Assembly (NCBI GenBank): GCA_001709035.1 | Contig: LVKA01000019.1 | Location: 186,001 to 250,000, forward strand | Source of the DNA: Candidatus Thiodiazotropha endoloripes | GTDB taxonomy: Bacteria > Pseudomonadota > Gammaproteobacteria > Chromatiales > Chromatiaceae | Length of the DNA stretch: 64,000 nt | Direction of reading: 5' to 3' | Shown here: piece by piece, positions 37,420 to 46,819 of the stretch | Position numbering within the stretch: the stretch's first letter is position 1 | How the letters are laid out: the number at the start of each line of letters is the position of its first letter | Made by a program: the position numbers and the translations under genes | Notes under the pieces: generated by a model | What the model saw: the letters and a program-made list of their open reading frames with translations, nothing else | Told to the model about the DNA's origin: nothing | Database searches by the model: none

Positions 37420-37898
37420 TGGCGGAATTCACCCATTTCAACGCCTCTGGCGAGGCCCATATGGTGGATGTTGGTGACAAGGCCTCAACCCGCAGAAAAG
37501 CGGTCACCGAGGGCCACATCTCCATGCAGCCGGAGACGCTCGAAATGATCGTTGAAGGTCGTCACAAGAAGGGGGATGTCCTGGGTATCGCCCGGGTAGC
37601 CGGTATTATGGCGGCGAAGCGGGCACCAGACCTGATTCCCCTCTGCCACCCATTGTCGATTACCAAGGTCGAGATCGACCTGCAAGCCGATCGGGAGAGC
37701 AGCACCATCCACTGCCGTACCCATGTCGAGACCATTGGGCAGACCGGTGTCGAGATTGAAGCGCTCTGTGCCACCCAGATTGCCTTGTTGACCATCTATG
37801 ACATGTGTAAAGCGGTGGACCGTGGTATGGCAATCCACCAGGTTCGGCTGATGGAGAAGAGTGGCGGAAAATCAGGAACCTGGGAAAGGACTGATTAA
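37419..37898 (+). CDS. moaC: Cyclic pyranopterin monophosphate synthase MoaC
   Basis: A 159-residue enzyme of molybdenum cofactor synthesis that converts the MoaA product, 3',8-cyclo-GTP, to cyclic pyranopterin monophosphate. The motifs [26 protein letters not shown] and [13 protein letters not shown] include the active-site Lys, His and Asp. MoaA and the other moa genes are not in the window. It is translationally coupled to the phosphoesterase gene. Confidence 0.96.
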   Translation: MAEFTHFNASGEAHMVDVGDKASTRRKAVTEGHISMQPETLEMIVEGRHKKGDVLGIARVAGIMAAKRAPDLIPLCHPLSITKVEIDLQADRESSTIHCRTHVETIGQTGVEIEALCATQIALLTIYDMCKAVDRGMAIHQVRLMEKSGGKSGTWERTD

Positions 37899-38011
37899 AG
37901 TTTATTTGTTACCTGCCGTTTATGTTTGTGCATTTACGTGAAGCCTGTCACAATCTAACGCTGCTGAGTTGACAGACTATTAGTAACTTTCTGAGTAGTA
38001 AGGATGCACAA

Positions 38012-38464
38012 ATGGGTAAATTCGTAGAGTGGTCCGATACCTTAAGCGTCGGTATCGAAGAGATCGATGAACAGCATAAGATGCTGGTCGATCTGGTCAA
38101 CAAAATGCATGAGGCGATTCATCAACGTCACGGCAGTGATGTGGTGAAAAGCATCCTGACTGATCTCGCAGATTACACTCGCATCCATTTTGCCGTGGAA
38201 GAGAGTTTGATGCGCATCCTCAACTATCCTGGCTATGAAGAGCATAAGGAGGTTCACGAGGAGTTGTTAGCATCTGTCGCGGATCTGCTGGATAAAGTAG
38301 CTGCCGGCAAGACCGCCATCGGTTTTGAACTGATGCACTTCCTCAAGACTTGGCTGACCAAACACATCATGGAAGAGGATATGCAGTACAGCGGCTTCTT
38401 CCTGCAGGCAGGCGCCCAACCGAAACTGGGTAAAAAATCCTGGATTCAACGACTCTGGGGCTAG
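38012..38464 (+). CDS. Bacteriohemerythrin
   Basis: A 150-residue single-domain hemerythrin. The diiron ligands are all visible: the early EIDEQHKML histidine, HFAVEESLM (HxxxE), YEEHKEVHEELL (HxxxH) and TKHIMEEDMQYS (HxxxxD). It reversibly binds O2 and in microaerobic bacteria delivers O2 to oxidases or buffers it. The C-terminus has a short basic extension. It stands alone between moaC and engB. Confidence 0.93.
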   Translation: MGKFVEWSDTLSVGIEEIDEQHKMLVDLVNKMHEAIHQRHGSDVVKSILTDLADYTRIHFAVEESLMRILNYPGYEEHKEVHEELLASVADLLDKVAAGKTAIGFELMHFLKTWLTKHIMEEDMQYSGFFLQAGAQPKLGKKSWIQRLWG

Positions 38465-38518
38465 TTGCCTAACACCCATACAGGCTAAAATTGAGGGTTC
38501 ATTGAGCCTAGGAAGACC

Positions 38519-39121
38519 ATGAACCCTTATTACCACCGGGCCCACTTTCTCAAAAGTGCCGCCAAACTCTCCCAATCCCCCATCGACCAGGGCTACGAAA
38601 TCGCTTTTGCCGGCCGCTCCAATGCAGGTAAATCCAGCGCTCTGAACACGCTTTGCAACCAGAAATCCCTGGCACGTACCAGTAAAACACCGGGCAGGAC
38701 CCAGTTGTTGAATTATTTTGAGCTGGATGAGCAGCGCCGTCTGGTCGATCTACCCGGTTACGGCTATGCAAAGGTGGCTGAGTCCATCAAAAAGCAGTGG
38801 CAACAGAATCTGGCCAACTACATCGAGCACCGCCAATGCCTGAAAGGCCTGATCCTGCTGATGGATATCCGTCACCCCCTGACACCCTTCGACCTGCAGA
38901 TGCTGCAGTGGAATACCCATCACGGCCTGCCTACCCACGTCCTGCTGACCAAGGCGGACAAGCTGAAAACCGGTGCCGCAAAGAGTACCCAACTGAAAGT
39001 GGAACGCAGCCTGAACGATCATCCGGAAATAACCGTACAGCGCTTCTCCTCACTCAAAAAACAGGGCATAGACGAATGCCATCGGGTGCTGGATATCTGG
39101 CTTGAGCTGGATCAGGAATAG
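38519..39121 (+). CDS. engB: Ribosome biogenesis GTPase EngB/YihA
   Basis: A 200-residue TrmE-Era-EngA-like GTPase needed for 50S assembly. G1 is [10 protein letters not shown]3 is [10 protein letters not shown] and G4 is TKADKL. The start at 38519 follows TAGGAAG. It converges on polA, the same arrangement as in E. coli and Pseudomonas, with a candidate small RNA gene between them. Confidence 0.95.
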   Translation: MNPYYHRAHFLKSAAKLSQSPIDQGYEIAFAGRSNAGKSSALNTLCNQKSLARTSKTPGRTQLLNYFELDEQRRLVDLPGYGYAKVAESIKKQWQQNLANYIEHRQCLKGLILLMDIRHPLTPFDLQMLQWNTHHGLPTHVLLTKADKLKTGAAKSTQLKVERSLNDHPEITVQRFSSLKKQGIDECHRVLDIWLELDQE

Positions 39122-39127
39122 GCTGCG

Positions 39128-39171
39128 AAAAAAGTGGCCCCATCAGCCTAAGGGGAGAGACTGATGGGGCC
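39128..39171 (-). terminator. Rho-independent terminator of polA and the small RNA
   Basis: On the minus strand an 11-bp GGCCCCATCAG/CTGATGGGGCC stem with a 14-base loop is followed by AC and six T. It would end both polA read-through and the candidate small RNA. Confidence 0.85.
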
Positions 39172-39248
39172 GGATCTTCCCGGATGGGGTCACCGGGAAG
39201 GGGTGGGTCGCAAAGGGAGGAAAAGCGACCCGTGCCGTACGACTTACA
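39128..39248 (-). ncRNA. Candidate small regulatory RNA at the Spot 42/ErsA locus
   Basis: The 189-base polA-engB gap encodes, on the polA strand, three consecutive perfect hairpins: 39231/39205 (GGGTCGC stem, 13-base loop), 39199/39177 (TTCCCGG stem) and 39171/39136 (11-bp stem) followed by TTTTTT. A sigma-E-like promoter lies just upstream, giving a transcript of about 120 nt. The first hairpin loop, read on the transcript, contains UUUUCCUCCCUUU, complementary to Shine-Dalgarno sequences. Spot 42 of enterobacteria and ErsA of Pseudomonas are encoded in this same interval and orientation. Homology to either is not claimed, only position and structure. Confidence 0.65.
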
Positions 39249-39253
39249 GAACC

Positions 39254-39280
39254 TCTGACTGGGCTGCCCGGAAAAAGTTC
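39254..39280 (-). promoter_or_regulatory. Candidate sigma-E/AlgU-type promoter
   Basis: On the minus strand GAACTT (39280-39275), a 16-base spacer and TCAGA (39258-39254) match the extracytoplasmic-stress sigma consensus (GAACTT-N16-TCtgA). The predicted start is near 39248, just ahead of the three hairpins. Confidence 0.5.
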
Positions 39281-39310
39281 AGCAACCTACTCAACTATTT
39301 TGCATCTCCC

Positions 39311-42016
39311 TCAATGGGCCTCGTCCCAATTGTCACCCACACCGACATCCACCAGGAGCGGCACATCGAGTAGCGCTGCCCCCTGCATACGCTCCGTCAG
39401 CACAGCCTTAGCCTCCTCCAGATACCCCGGATCGACCTCGAAGACCAACTCATCGTGTACCTGCATCAACATCTGTAGCGGCGGTTTCTCCCCTTCGATC
39501 CACTGATCGACCGAGAGCATGGCCCGTTTGATGATATCCGCCGCTGTCCCCTGCATGGGCGCATTGATGGCGGTACGTTCAGCTGCAGTGCGGCGTTGAT
39601 GATTGCGGGCGTTGATATCGGGCAGATAGAGGCGCCGACCGAACAGGGTCTCCACATAGCCCTGCTGATGAGCCTGCTCACGGATTCGATCCATAAACTC
39701 AGCCACGCCGGGGTAGCGATCGAAGTAGAGGTCGACATACTCCTGGGCCGCCTTCCGCTCGATACCCAGCTGACGTGCCAGACCGAAGGCCGACATGCCG
39801 TAGATCAAGCCGAAATTGATCGCTTTGGCAGAACGGCGCTGCTCTGAACTCACCTGCTCCAGGTCGGTGCCGAATACCTCTGCTGCGGTAGCGGTATGGA
39901 TGTCCTTACCCTCTGAGAAGGCCTGTAACAGCCCCTGATCCTGTGACAGATGGGCCATGATGCGCAGTTCAATCTGGGAATAGTCGGCCGCCACCATTTT
40001 CCAGCCGGCTTGAGGCACAAAGGCCTGTCGGATACGGCGCCCCTCCTCGCTGCGAATCGGGATATTCTGCAGATTCGGGTCGGTTGAGGAGAGTCTGCCG
40101 GTGGCGGCGACAGCCTGATGATAGGAGGTATGCACCCTTCCTGTGGTCGGATTGACCATCTCGGGCAGCTTGTCGGTGTAGGTGGATTTCAGTTTAGCCA
40201 ATCCCCGGTGTTGCAGAATCACCGACGGCAGTTCATGCCCCTGATGGGCCAATTCGACCAACACCGACTCGGCGGTGGAGGGGGCCCCTTTCGGGGTTTT
40301 GCTGATCACCGGCAGCTGCAGCTCATTGAAAAAAACCTCACCGATCTGTTTCGGCGAGCCCAGATTGAAGTTGTGTCCGGCCAGACTGTAGGCCTGCTGC
40401 TCCAGCTCATGAAGCTGCCGGGCAAAAGCGTCACTCTGCCCGCGCAGCATCGTGCTATCGACACTGACCCCGTTACGCTCAATGCGTGAGAGCACCGGAA
40501 CCAGAGCCACCTCCAGTTCATTGAAGAGCTTAGTTAGTGAAGACTCACTTTCGAGTTTCGGCCAGATTTCCTGGTGCAACCTTAAGGTTATATCCGCATC
40601 TTCGGCCGCGTATGGCGAGGCCTGATCCAGCTCGATCTGATTGAAGGTGAGCTGTTTTTTGCCCTTCCCGGCGATATCCTCAAAGTGGATCGTGGCATGG
40701 TTCAGGTAGTTTTTCGCCAACGAATCCATATCGTGGCGGGTTGCCGTGGAATTGAGCACATAGGACTCCAGCATGGTGTCAAAGGCGATACCCTGCATCT
40801 GGATGCCATAGCGGGCCAGCACGCTCATGTCGTATTTCAGATTCTGACCCACCTTTTTCTGCTCAGGGTCCTCCAGCAGTGGCTTGAACTGTTCCAACAC
40901 CCAGTCCAGAGGCAGCTGCTCAGGAGCACCCGGATAGTCATGGGCGAGGGGCACATAAGCCGCCTCACCAGGCGTGATGGCAAAGGAGATACCCACCAGC
41001 TCGGCCTGCATGTAGTCGAGGCTGGTGGTCTCCGTGTCAAAGGCGAACAGTTCACTCGAACTGAGACGCTTCAGCCATTTGAGCAGCTCCCCTTGACTGA
41101 GAATGGTCTGGTAATCGGCCTCGACAGCGGGCTCTGACTCCGCTTGCGGCGCCTCCTGGTCGGTACCCTCAAGGCTTGCCAGCAGCCGGCTGGACTCCAT
41201 GCGCTGAAAATGGCTTCTGAGCAGAGCTGTATTCTGCTCACCAATGCTGTGATCCGTGGGTGCCTGATCCAGCGCCACATCCAGTTTAATTGTCGCCAGC
41301 TTTCTCGATAATGGCAGCTGTTCTAGACTGGTACGAAGATTTTCGCCGATTTTGCCACCAATTTCCTCCGCATGACTGATCAGCTCATCCAGGGTTTCAT
41401 AGCTTTTAAGCCATTTTGCTGCGGTTTTCGGACCACATTTCGGCACCCCCGGGATATTGTCCGCACTGTCCCCTACCAGGGCCAGATAGTCGATAATCTG
41501 GTCCGGCCTGACACCGAATTTATCCACTACTCCCCGCTCATCCGTGGTGGTCTCGGACATGGTGTTGACCAGGCTTACTGAAGGATTGACCAACTGAGCC
41601 ATATCCTTGTCTCCCGTGGAGATCACCGTCTCCAAGCCGGCTTCCGTCGCTTGCACAGCCAGGGTGCCGATCACATCATCCGCCTCCACACCGGCCACCA
41701 TCACCAGCGGCAGCCCCATGGCCTGAACAATTTCATGTAGGGGTTCGATCTGACAACGCAGATCTTCCGGCATCGGCGGCCGGTTGGCCTTGTAGTCGGG
41801 ATAGAGCTCATTGCGGAAACTGCCTCCCGGTGCATCGAAGACCACCGCCATATAGTGCGGCTGATAATCACCGATCAGACGACGCAGCATGTTGAGCACC
41901 CCGACGATCGCCCCTGTCGGCTCCCCCTGTGAGTTACTGAGGTCAGGTAGGGCGTGGTAGGCCCGAAACAGGTAGGAGGATCCATCAACCAGAACAAATG
42001 GCGGCTTTTCTGACAT
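39311..42016 (-). CDS. polA: DNA polymerase I
   Basis: A 901-residue three-domain enzyme. The 5'-3' exonuclease covers residues 1-290 (LVDGSSYLFRAYHALPD, GDKDMAQLV), the 3'-5' exonuclease about 310-500 with its intact FDTET metal site, and the polymerase 520-901 with DYSQIELR (motif A), the O-helix RRSAKAINFGLIYGM and HDELVFEV (motif C). Length is normal. It fills gaps and removes Okazaki primers. It is transcribed towards engB and ends before the candidate small RNA terminator. Confidence 0.97.
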   Translation of the reverse strand: MSEKPPFVLVDGSSYLFRAYHALPDLSNSQGEPTGAIVGVLNMLRRLIGDYQPHYMAVVFDAPGGSFRNELYPDYKANRPPMPEDLRCQIEPLHEIVQAMGLPLVMVAGVEADDVIGTLAVQATEAGLETVISTGDKDMAQLVNPSVSLVNTMSETTTDERGVVDKFGVRPDQIIDYLALVGDSADNIPGVPKCGPKTAAKWLKSYETLDELISHAEEIGGKIGENLRTSLEQLPLSRKLATIKLDVALDQAPTDHSIGEQNTALLRSHFQRMESSRLLASLEGTDQEAPQAESEPAVEADYQTILSQGELLKWLKRLSSSELFAFDTETTSLDYMQAELVGISFAITPGEAAYVPLAHDYPGAPEQLPLDWVLEQFKPLLEDPEQKKVGQNLKYDMSVLARYGIQMQGIAFDTMLESYVLNSTATRHDMDSLAKNYLNHATIHFEDIAGKGKKQLTFNQIELDQASPYAAEDADITLRLHQEIWPKLESESSLTKLFNELEVALVPVLSRIERNGVSVDSTMLRGQSDAFARQLHELEQQAYSLAGHNFNLGSPKQIGEVFFNELQLPVISKTPKGAPSTAESVLVELAHQGHELPSVILQHRGLAKLKSTYTDKLPEMVNPTTGRVHTSYHQAVAATGRLSSTDPNLQNIPIRSEEGRRIRQAFVPQAGWKMVAADYSQIELRIMAHLSQDQGLLQAFSEGKDIHTATAAEVFGTDLEQVSSEQRRSAKAINFGLIYGMSAFGLARQLGIERKAAQEYVDLYFDRYPGVAEFMDRIREQAHQQGYVETLFGRRLYLPDINARNHQRRTAAERTAINAPMQGTAADIIKRAMLSVDQWIEGEKPPLQMLMQVHDELVFEVDPGYLEEAKAVLTERMQGAALLDVPLLVDVGVGDNWDEAH

Positions 42017-42250
42017 AACTTATTGTTTATCCTATGAATACTTTATCATGAAAGGCGATCCAGGCTGCTCATGTTAGCGGAAAACAGGCGGCTTTGTCGC
42101 CTTTCCACGAGCTTTAGCCAAGCCTCGACAACAAATCCTTACTATTTTTCTTGGTCTTTATCCAGATCTGATCTATCTTTAAATGCGTGGGGCACAAAAA
42201 CCCAATAAAACGACCACGAAAAATACAACCACCACCACTGGAGAATACCA

Positions 42251-42595
42251 ATGCCTGAGATGAATCCTATGGCTGTGGAGAACAGCAATACGCCCGAGGG
42301 CTTCGAGGATTGGACTGAGGAACAAGCTATTAAGCTTGCTGCCGAAGAGAATATCGAACTGACCGATGCCCATTGGGAAGTGATCCACTTCCTACGCAGT
42401 CACTGCGAACAGAATGGCGCCACCTGTAGCGCCAGACTGGTACTCAAAGCGATGACCGGACAGGTCAAAGACCGGGGTGGCAAGAAATATCTGTACAGCC
42501 TCTTCCCTCGAGGGCCGGTTGTTCAGGCCTGCAAGATTGCCGGCATTCCCCTGCCGCCCTATTCACTCGATCTCTCATTTGGCAGCGTGCACTGA
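42251..42595 (+). CDS. DsrC/TusE family protein lacking the C-terminal CysA
   Basis: A 114-residue DsrC/TusE-family sulfur-carrier-like protein with GFEDWTEEQAIKLA, HWEVIHFLR and the C-terminal arm block QACKIAGIPLPP. DsrC has two arm cysteines 10 residues apart in the pattern CKIAG-x6-C-V; TusE keeps only the last. Here Cys94 is the inner CysB, while the CysA position is Ser105 and the tail continues to residue 114. It is therefore neither a standard DsrC nor a standard TusE and may be one of the regulatory or accessory paralogues known in sulfur oxidisers. Confidence 0.82.
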   Translation: MPEMNPMAVENSNTPEGFEDWTEEQAIKLAAEENIELTDAHWEVIHFLRSHCEQNGATCSARLVLKAMTGQVKDRGGKKYLYSLFPRGPVVQACKIAGIPLPPYSLDLSFGSVH

Positions 42596-42901
42596 TCCGC
42601 CAATCTCTCGTGAGGGGCTGGTACAGCCCCTCCCCACCTCCCAATTCCCAACCTACAACGGCCCAACAGCAATGGCTGGGCTCAAACTCATCCGTTCTGG
42701 TGCCAGGCTGAACATTGCCGCTACAATAAACCAGAGCTGATCTCCGCAGCAAAACAGAAAGCATTCAACCATACGGAAGTAACTCACCAGTTTGCGGGTG
42801 AGATCAGAGATCGTATGCTGTTACTTTGCACTGGAGCGCATTGATTTCGCGATGCGTGGACTTTCACATAGGGAAACCTGACACTGATCGATATCAATGC
42901 A
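42596..42901. other. Intergenic region between the DsrC-like and patatin genes
   Basis: This 306-base gap holds the hairpin at 42612-42632 and presumably the promoter of the patatin gene. Nothing else was recognised. Confidence 0.4.
42612..42632 (+). terminator. Stable hairpin after the DsrC-like gene
   Basis: GAGGGGCTG (42612-42620) pairs with CAGCCCCTC (42624-42632) around a three-base loop, 17 bases after the stop codon. No T-tract follows, so it may be a processing or Rho-assisted end. Confidence 0.5.
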
Positions 42902-45151
42902 GTGCGCCTAATTACCTCCACTATCCGTGTATCCATTACGGCGGCACAAGTCATTGTCTGTCTCATCTTGCTGACTGGTGTCGGACTGCAGGCGAACGCA
43001 GCAACTCCAACAACCCAGCCTCTCGACCGCCCGCTGATCGGGCTTGTGCTAAGCGGTGGTGGTGCAAGGGGAGCGTCGCATATCGGGGTACTGAAAGTAC
43101 TCGAAGCGCTCCGCATCCCCATCGATGTGATAACCGGCACCAGCATGGGCGCCATCGTCGGTGGCATGTATGCCTATGGCTATACGGTGGAAGAGATTGA
43201 GCAACTTCTGGCTGAAACCGATTGGGAGGCCTCTTTTCAGGATCAACCACCCAGGCAGAACCGGAGCTTTCGCCGCAAACAAGATGATTACGACTTCCTC
43301 ATCAAACAGGAAGCCGGCATTGAAGACTGGAACCTCGTCATCCCGAAAGGACTGCTCCAGGGTCAGCAACTTAGCCTCAGACTTAAATCACTGACTCTGC
43401 TGGCGCCAGAAGATTTCGATCTGCTGCCAATCAGATTTCGTGCTGTCGGCGCCGATATAGAGAGCGGTGAAGCAGTCACCTTGGCTAACGGCAGTCTCTC
43501 AACCGCGATGCTGGCGAGCATGGCGATCCCCGGCGTTTTTGCACCAGTCGATTGGCACGGCCGGTTACTGGTCGACGGCGGGTTCGCCAATAATCTGCCA
43601 GTTCAGCAAGCCCTTGATCTGGGTGCCGACAGATTGATCGTGGTTGATCTCAGTACCAAGCCGCAAAGCCGGGAAGGGCTTTCATCGCCGCTGAGCATAC
43701 TCAACCAGATTCTGGGCTTTTCCATACTGAGCAATACGCAACAGCAACTGGAAAAACTCACCGACAAGGATATTTTGATAAAGCCGGACCTAGGCAACCA
43801 CTCGTCCACTGACTTCTGGCGCGCCGCTGAAATGATCGACAACGGCATTACCGCCGCAGACCAAATGGCGCAGCAGCTGGCACAACTCTCTCTACCGGAA
43901 GAGTTGTATGCCGCACACATGGCCTCACTCCGACAAAGGGAGCGCGCAGCGCCGGTTATCGACCAGATCAGCTTCGAAAACCATTCGCCGCTGAGCACGG
44001 ATGTACTGCAGGCAAACATTTCGGCAAGCGAGGGTGAAAAACTCAATATCGCGAAACTGGAGGAGGAGATCAATCAGCTGTATGGCATGAACATCTTTGA
44101 ACGGGTCGATTACAATCTTCTGCAGAAGGATCAACAAAACGAATTGAAGATTCGTGCAACAGAAAAGGAGTGGGGACCTAACTACTTAAGATTCGGCCTG
44201 ACCATGGAGACCAATTTTGATGGATCCGGGATTTTCAATCTAGCCTCAAGCCACACGATGACACCCATCAACAGTATGGGAGGCGAGTGGCGTACAGAAG
44301 TGCAGATCGGCCATGATCAGCGGATCACCACAGAGCTGTATCAACCCATCGACAATAACCTCAGATACTATTTTCGATCCTTGCTTGGTTACTACGAAAC
44401 CCATGCCGGGGTATTTGACTCCGGTCAGCAGGTGGCTGATCTGAATGTGAACTACTCCAATTTTTTACTCGCCGGTGGACGTCAATTTGGCAATTGGGGC
44501 CAGCTCGAGATTGGCGCGTATGCAGGCTCAGGTGATGTAAGTCCATACATTGGCGACCTGTCGACTGCCTCGGAAGACATCAAATTCGGCACTTGGGTAG
44601 TAACCTTTACTTACGACCAATTGGATAGCATCAATTTTCCCCGTCACGGGCTGATGGCGAACCTATCCTGGTCGGCCAGCAGAGATGAGCTTGGGGCTGA
44701 GGAAGAGTATGACACATTCAATATCAATGGCCTGTGGGCAAATACCTGGAACAAGAATACCCTTATGCTGTGGGCTGGCGCTGCCGGAGTGACCAATACA
44801 GAAGGACCGGTAAACACTGGATTTTCCATCGGTGGTCTGTTCAATCTCTCCGGCTATCATGAATCAGAACTCGCCGGGCGTTACGCCGGACTCATACGAT
44901 TGATCTATTTAAGAGAACTGGGCGACAGTCGATCGGTTTTGAAAATACCGGTCTATGCGGGAGTCTCGTTAGAAGCTGGCAATGTCTGGGATGAGCGGGA
45001 TGATATCGCCATGGATACATTAAGAACGGCAGGCAGCATCACCCTATCGATGGATTCGCCACTTGGCCCGATATACCTGGCACGGGGTTTTGCAGAAAAT
45101 GGCCGTACTGAAAATTACCTATACCTGGGTCGTACCTTTTCGTTTTTCTGA
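42902..45151 (+). CDS. Patatin-like phospholipase autotransporter (PlpD-type, patatin-POTRA-barrel)
   Basis: A 749-residue exported protein starting at GTG 42902. A signal peptide (residues 1-33) is followed by a patatin domain with the oxyanion motif GGGARG, the Ser nucleophile in GTSMG and the catalytic Asp in DGGFANN, so a Ser-Asp phospholipase A. A POTRA-like domain spans about residues 350-415, and a 16-strand BamA/Omp85-type barrel (420-749) ends in RTFSFF. This is the type Vd arrangement of PlpD/FplA. The patatin part should be surface-exposed, acting on phospholipids. Confidence 0.9.
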   Translation: MRLITSTIRVSITAAQVIVCLILLTGVGLQANAATPTTQPLDRPLIGLVLSGGGARGASHIGVLKVLEALRIPIDVITGTSMGAIVGGMYAYGYTVEEIEQLLAETDWEASFQDQPPRQNRSFRRKQDDYDFLIKQEAGIEDWNLVIPKGLLQGQQLSLRLKSLTLLAPEDFDLLPIRFRAVGADIESGEAVTLANGSLSTAMLASMAIPGVFAPVDWHGRLLVDGGFANNLPVQQALDLGADRLIVVDLSTKPQSREGLSSPLSILNQILGFSILSNTQQQLEKLTDKDILIKPDLGNHSSTDFWRAAEMIDNGITAADQMAQQLAQLSLPEELYAAHMASLRQRERAAPVIDQISFENHSPLSTDVLQANISASEGEKLNIAKLEEEINQLYGMNIFERVDYNLLQKDQQNELKIRATEKEWGPNYLRFGLTMETNFDGSGIFNLASSHTMTPINSMGGEWRTEVQIGHDQRITTELYQPIDNNLRYYFRSLLGYYETHAGVFDSGQQVADLNVNYSNFLLAGGRQFGNWGQLEIGAYAGSGDVSPYIGDLSTASEDIKFGTWVVTFTYDQLDSINFPRHGLMANLSWSASRDELGAEEEYDTFNINGLWANTWNKNTLMLWAGAAGVTNTEGPVNTGFSIGGLFNLSGYHESELAGRYAGLIRLIYLRELGDSRSVLKIPVYAGVSLEAGNVWDERDDIAMDTLRTAGSITLSMDSPLGPIYLARGFAENGRTENYLYLGRTFSFF

Positions 45152-45282
45152 ATCGCTTGCTTGCCGATTTCGACTATCGGATTTCATGGCAGAAAAATGT
45201 TCATGACAACAGATGCCCGGCGGCTTGATCCGCCGAGTTCAGTCCGGCTTGAGCCTCGATTGAATTTTCAACAATTGTGTTT

Positions 45283-45612
45283 TTAAACGCCACCGGTTGC
45301 CGGGATTACCATACTCCCTGCACTTGGTCGTTTACGGATTGCAGGCGGCCCCGCCTCCAGACTCGCCAGTGTCATCGGACCGACGATGCCATCGACCGCC
45401 AATCGACGACTTGCCTGATATTGTCTGACCCGACTATCCGTCTTCGGCCCGAAGATACCGTCGACCCAAAGCGGGGGAGGGGGCATTCGTGCATTCAGCA
45501 GATTCTGCACATAGGCGACGGCCAGGCCTGACGTACCTTTTTGCGGATATTTTTTTCTACCGTAGTGCTGGTTACCTTTATTCCCCAGGTCAGGTAGATC
45601 TGCCTTTTCCAT
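45283..45612 (-). CDS. Small peptidoglycan-binding domain protein
   Basis: A 109-residue protein; ATG 45612 follows GGAGAG at five-base spacing. Residues 30-95 form a PG_binding_1 domain (VDGIFGPKTDSRVRQYQ, LAVDGIVGPMTLASLE). There is no signal peptide or catalytic domain, so its way to the periplasm is unclear. The C-terminus is a short basic, Gly/Pro-rich tail. Confidence 0.75.
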   Translation of the reverse strand: MEKADLPDLGNKGNQHYGRKKYPQKGTSGLAVAYVQNLLNARMPPPPLWVDGIFGPKTDSRVRQYQASRRLAVDGIVGPMTLASLEAGPPAIRKRPSAGSMVIPATGGV

Positions 45613-46018
45613 CGTTTCTCTCCTTGCGGGTATCGATTTTATTAGCCAGCCAGCAAAGCTTTGAGCCAAAACAAGCAGAAGTGTTATAGCGGCAATAATT
45701 CTCTTCTTGTGTGATTCAAGCTGAATATCTTTTCAGCAATACAGATCACTTTGTCAGCCTATTGATCATAAGAATATATGATAGTGTTCAATAAAAAAGG
45801 TGAATAAGACATCAAGGAAAATGTGTAATATTTACTTTTTAGAATAGGAATCTAGAAGCGCGTACTGATCAGACCATGAATTTCAAGACGCTCAGCCTTT
45901 TGTGGTGCAGACGATCATAGGTTGATCGTTTTCAGGCTGACTACCTGTTCGATCCAAGGCAAAGGGGTATTGCTTCTGTTCTAAGGCCTGTTGGGGCGGG
46001 AAAATTATCGGCCGTCCA
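45613..46018. other. AT-rich intergenic region
   Basis: A 406-base gap between two minus-strand genes. It should carry the promoter of the peptidoglycan-binding gene. No gene, repeat or RNA structure was recognised. Confidence 0.4.
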
Positions 46019-46468
46019 CTACTTGCACCAGCGATCAACATCCGCCTTTAACCGCTGCATATGACTTTTACGTTCAGCCTCACTGAGATAACTCCTATCC
46101 CCATCCTTCTTATAGTTGTAAATTCCACGAGCCCTGTTGTGTGAGTTATATCTGTCTTTGGCATAGATACATTTTTTCTTTCTTTTTTCCCGCTCTTGTT
46201 TTGCTTTCTGCTTGGCCTCTTTCTTTTCGCTACGCTCCTCTTCAAACGCATCGAGCATTTTGCGCATCTTCTGCTGTCGTTGCTGTGGGGAGTCGCCAGT
46301 GGAACCGGAGGAGGGGGTCTGTTTAATCTTCACCTCGGTGGAAGATTCGGAAACGGGGCGATCACTGAAATGGACCCGTCCATGTTCATCGGTCCACTTA
46401 TAGACACCCGCATAGAGACTGTGCGAGAAAATGGCGCTGATCACGACGGCCCGAAGCAATACATTCAT
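46019..46468 (-). CDS. DUF4124 domain-containing exported protein
   Basis: A 149-residue protein starting at ATG 46468, behind AAGGA. A signal peptide spans residues 1-20. The DUF4124 motif GVYKWTDEHGRVHFSDRP follows immediately. The rest is a charged, Lys/Glu/Arg-rich helical segment (residues 60-110), probably coiled coil, and a short tail with two cysteines. DUF4124 proteins are periplasmic and common in proteobacteria; their function is unknown. Confidence 0.85.
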   Translation of the reverse strand: MNVLLRAVVISAIFSHSLYAGVYKWTDEHGRVHFSDRPVSESSTEVKIKQTPSSGSTGDSPQQRQQKMRKMLDAFEEERSEKKEAKQKAKQEREKRKKKCIYAKDRYNSHNRARGIYNYKKDGDRSYLSEAERKSHMQRLKADVDRWCK

Positions 46469-46819
46469 TGTCAAATCCTTGAAATAGTTTCTTAAGTATC
46501 CTGTACCAAACCTTTGCAGAAATCCATTCGCTATTGCGGCTGATGGGTGGCCATCCAACAAACCTCTGACTGAACTCTATTTCAGGCCGATGTTGCAATC
46601 CAGCCGCCCGATCCTCTGAATTATTCGCTTTGCGCATAAGTCCGTTAAAAGCCGGGATGACGAAGAATGGGTTAAACCGTTGTTGCTGAAATAGACTATC
46701 AAAAAAACCGCCGGGAACATATTAACCGGCATGAGTGGCCTTCATTGGCGCACTTGAGGAGCAAAAAAAGGGCGCCGAAGCGCCCTTTTTACCTTGTAGT
46801 CAATCCCATCAATATGAGA
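46469..46819. other. Intergenic region with the amtB terminator
   Basis: A 351-base gap upstream of the DUF4124 gene. It contains the amtB terminator (46763-46790) and presumably the DUF4124 promoter. Nothing else was recognised. Confidence 0.4.
46763..46790 (-). terminator. Rho-independent terminator of the torF-glnK-amtB operon
   Basis: On the minus strand GGGCGC, loop TTCG and GCGCCC form a tight hairpin followed by seven T (46769-46763). It lies about 30 bases after the amtB stop. Confidence 0.9.

Noticed and set aside
42884-42897. FNR-like palindrome CTGAT-N4-ATCAA before the patatin gene
   Set aside because: It sits four bases from the start codon, without a matching promoter, so it is probably chance.
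45218-45235. Six-base CGGCGG/CCGCCG hairpin after the patatin gene
   Set aside because: The stem is short and there is no T-tract, so it is not convincing as a terminator.
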